A DNA stretch of 64,000 bases, taken from contig JAJDNW010000024.1 in the NCBI GenBank assembly GCA_022340465.1, positions 59,988 to 123,987 on the forward strand, given 5' to 3'. Origin of the DNA: Deltaproteobacteria bacterium (GTDB lineage: Bacteria > Desulfobacterota > Desulfobacteria > Desulfobacterales > B30-G6). Below the pieces are notes generated by a model. That model saw only the letters and a list, made by a program, of their open reading frames with translations. It was not told where the DNA came from and did not search any database. The position numbers were made by a program, and so were the translations under genes. Shown in pieces: positions 63,864 to 64,000 of this stretch (positions are counted from its first letter, which is position 1; every line of letters begins with the position of its first letter).

Positions 63864-64000
63864 ATGAAAGATAACAGCGATTTGTTGACAATGACCATTC
63901 CGCAGCTGTTGCGCTGGCGGGTCAAGGAATCCGGTAACAAGGTGGCCCTGCGTGAAAAGGATTTCGGCTACTGGAACAACTACACCTGGAACGATTTCTA
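63864..64000 (+). CDS. AMP-dependent acyl-CoA synthetase, N-terminal part (partial)
   Basis: The first 45 residues are visible before the window ends: TMTIPQLLRWRVKESGNKVA then LREKDFGYWNNYTW. This is the usual opening of long-chain acyl-CoA/aromatic acid ligases of the ANL superfamily. It starts 6 bases after livG and must share its transcript. The catalytic motifs lie beyond the window. Confidence 0.75.
   Translation, partial: MKDNSDLLTMTIPQLLRWRVKESGNKVALREKDFGYWNNYTWNDF

Overview
The window is one contig piece from a GC-rich Gram-negative bacterium, most likely a sulfate-reducer-type member of the Desulfobacterota. This is inferred from gene content and protein character, not from a search. 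Pointers are two UGA-containing selenoprotein genes, a YedF-type selenium/sulfur protein, FmdE beside a metal-chelate importer, an HPr-EI-SmpB run, GAF/PAS/LuxR sensors and many receiver/histidine-kinase genes. No rRNA, tRNA, CRISPR array, transposase or phage gene was seen. The only RNA gene is tmRNA.

Layout. 1-1.2 kb: end of an F0 ATP synthase operon (c, b', b) with no F1 genes following. 1.4-8.7 kb: a peptide ABC importer operon with a small secreted Cys protein and an M24 aminopeptidase. 8.7-15.8 kb: a YihY-type membrane protein and a second complete peptide importer on the minus strand. 16-24.7 kb: lnt overlapping mutM tail to tail, a rhodanese + cysteine desulfurase pair enclosed by a 45-bp inverted repeat, a YkgJ-type Cys-cluster protein with a zinc-ribbon membrane protein, a trans-sulfuration PLP enzyme and a MATE exporter. 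24.8-27.7 kb: a large lipoprotein, a Sec-containing C_GCAxxG_C_C-type gene and tmRNA.

27.7-38.7 kb looks more AT-rich and more accessory: an Nramp-UspA fusion, a sulfatase with an outer-membrane-type partner, an EmrAB-type exporter, an orphan YcaO enzyme and a cytidylate-kinase-like/BON fusion. 39-46.9 kb is a divergent signalling block: five minus-strand genes (three receivers, a Cache-type kinase, a degenerate small kinase) face TauE/SafE, DUF1634, a REC-REC protein and an NtrC-like protein that has lost the sigma54-contact and Walker B residues. 47-50.3 kb: zinc uptake (ZnuA, ZnuC, ZnuB, Fur-type repressor).

50.5-52.8 kb: DoxX/MauE, rhodanese, C_GCAxxG_C_C and YedF in one operon. 53-56.7 kb: a metal-chelate (BtuFCD-like) importer with FmdE, preceded by a strong terminator/attenuator. 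56.9-59.5 kb: smpB, ptsI, ptsH. 59.7 kb: a 75-codon Uxx-star type glutaredoxin-like gene with two in-frame UGA codons. The window ends with a LOG-family hydrolase, a GAF-PAS-LuxR regulator and the start of a branched-chain amino-acid (Liv) ABC operon with an acyl-CoA ligase.

The recurring theme is selenium and reactive sulfur handling: two UGA genes, two rhodaneses, a cysteine desulfurase, YedF, DoxX, TauE/SafE and two C_GCAxxG_C_C proteins. The selenocysteine machinery itself (selA, selB, selC, selD) is not in the window.
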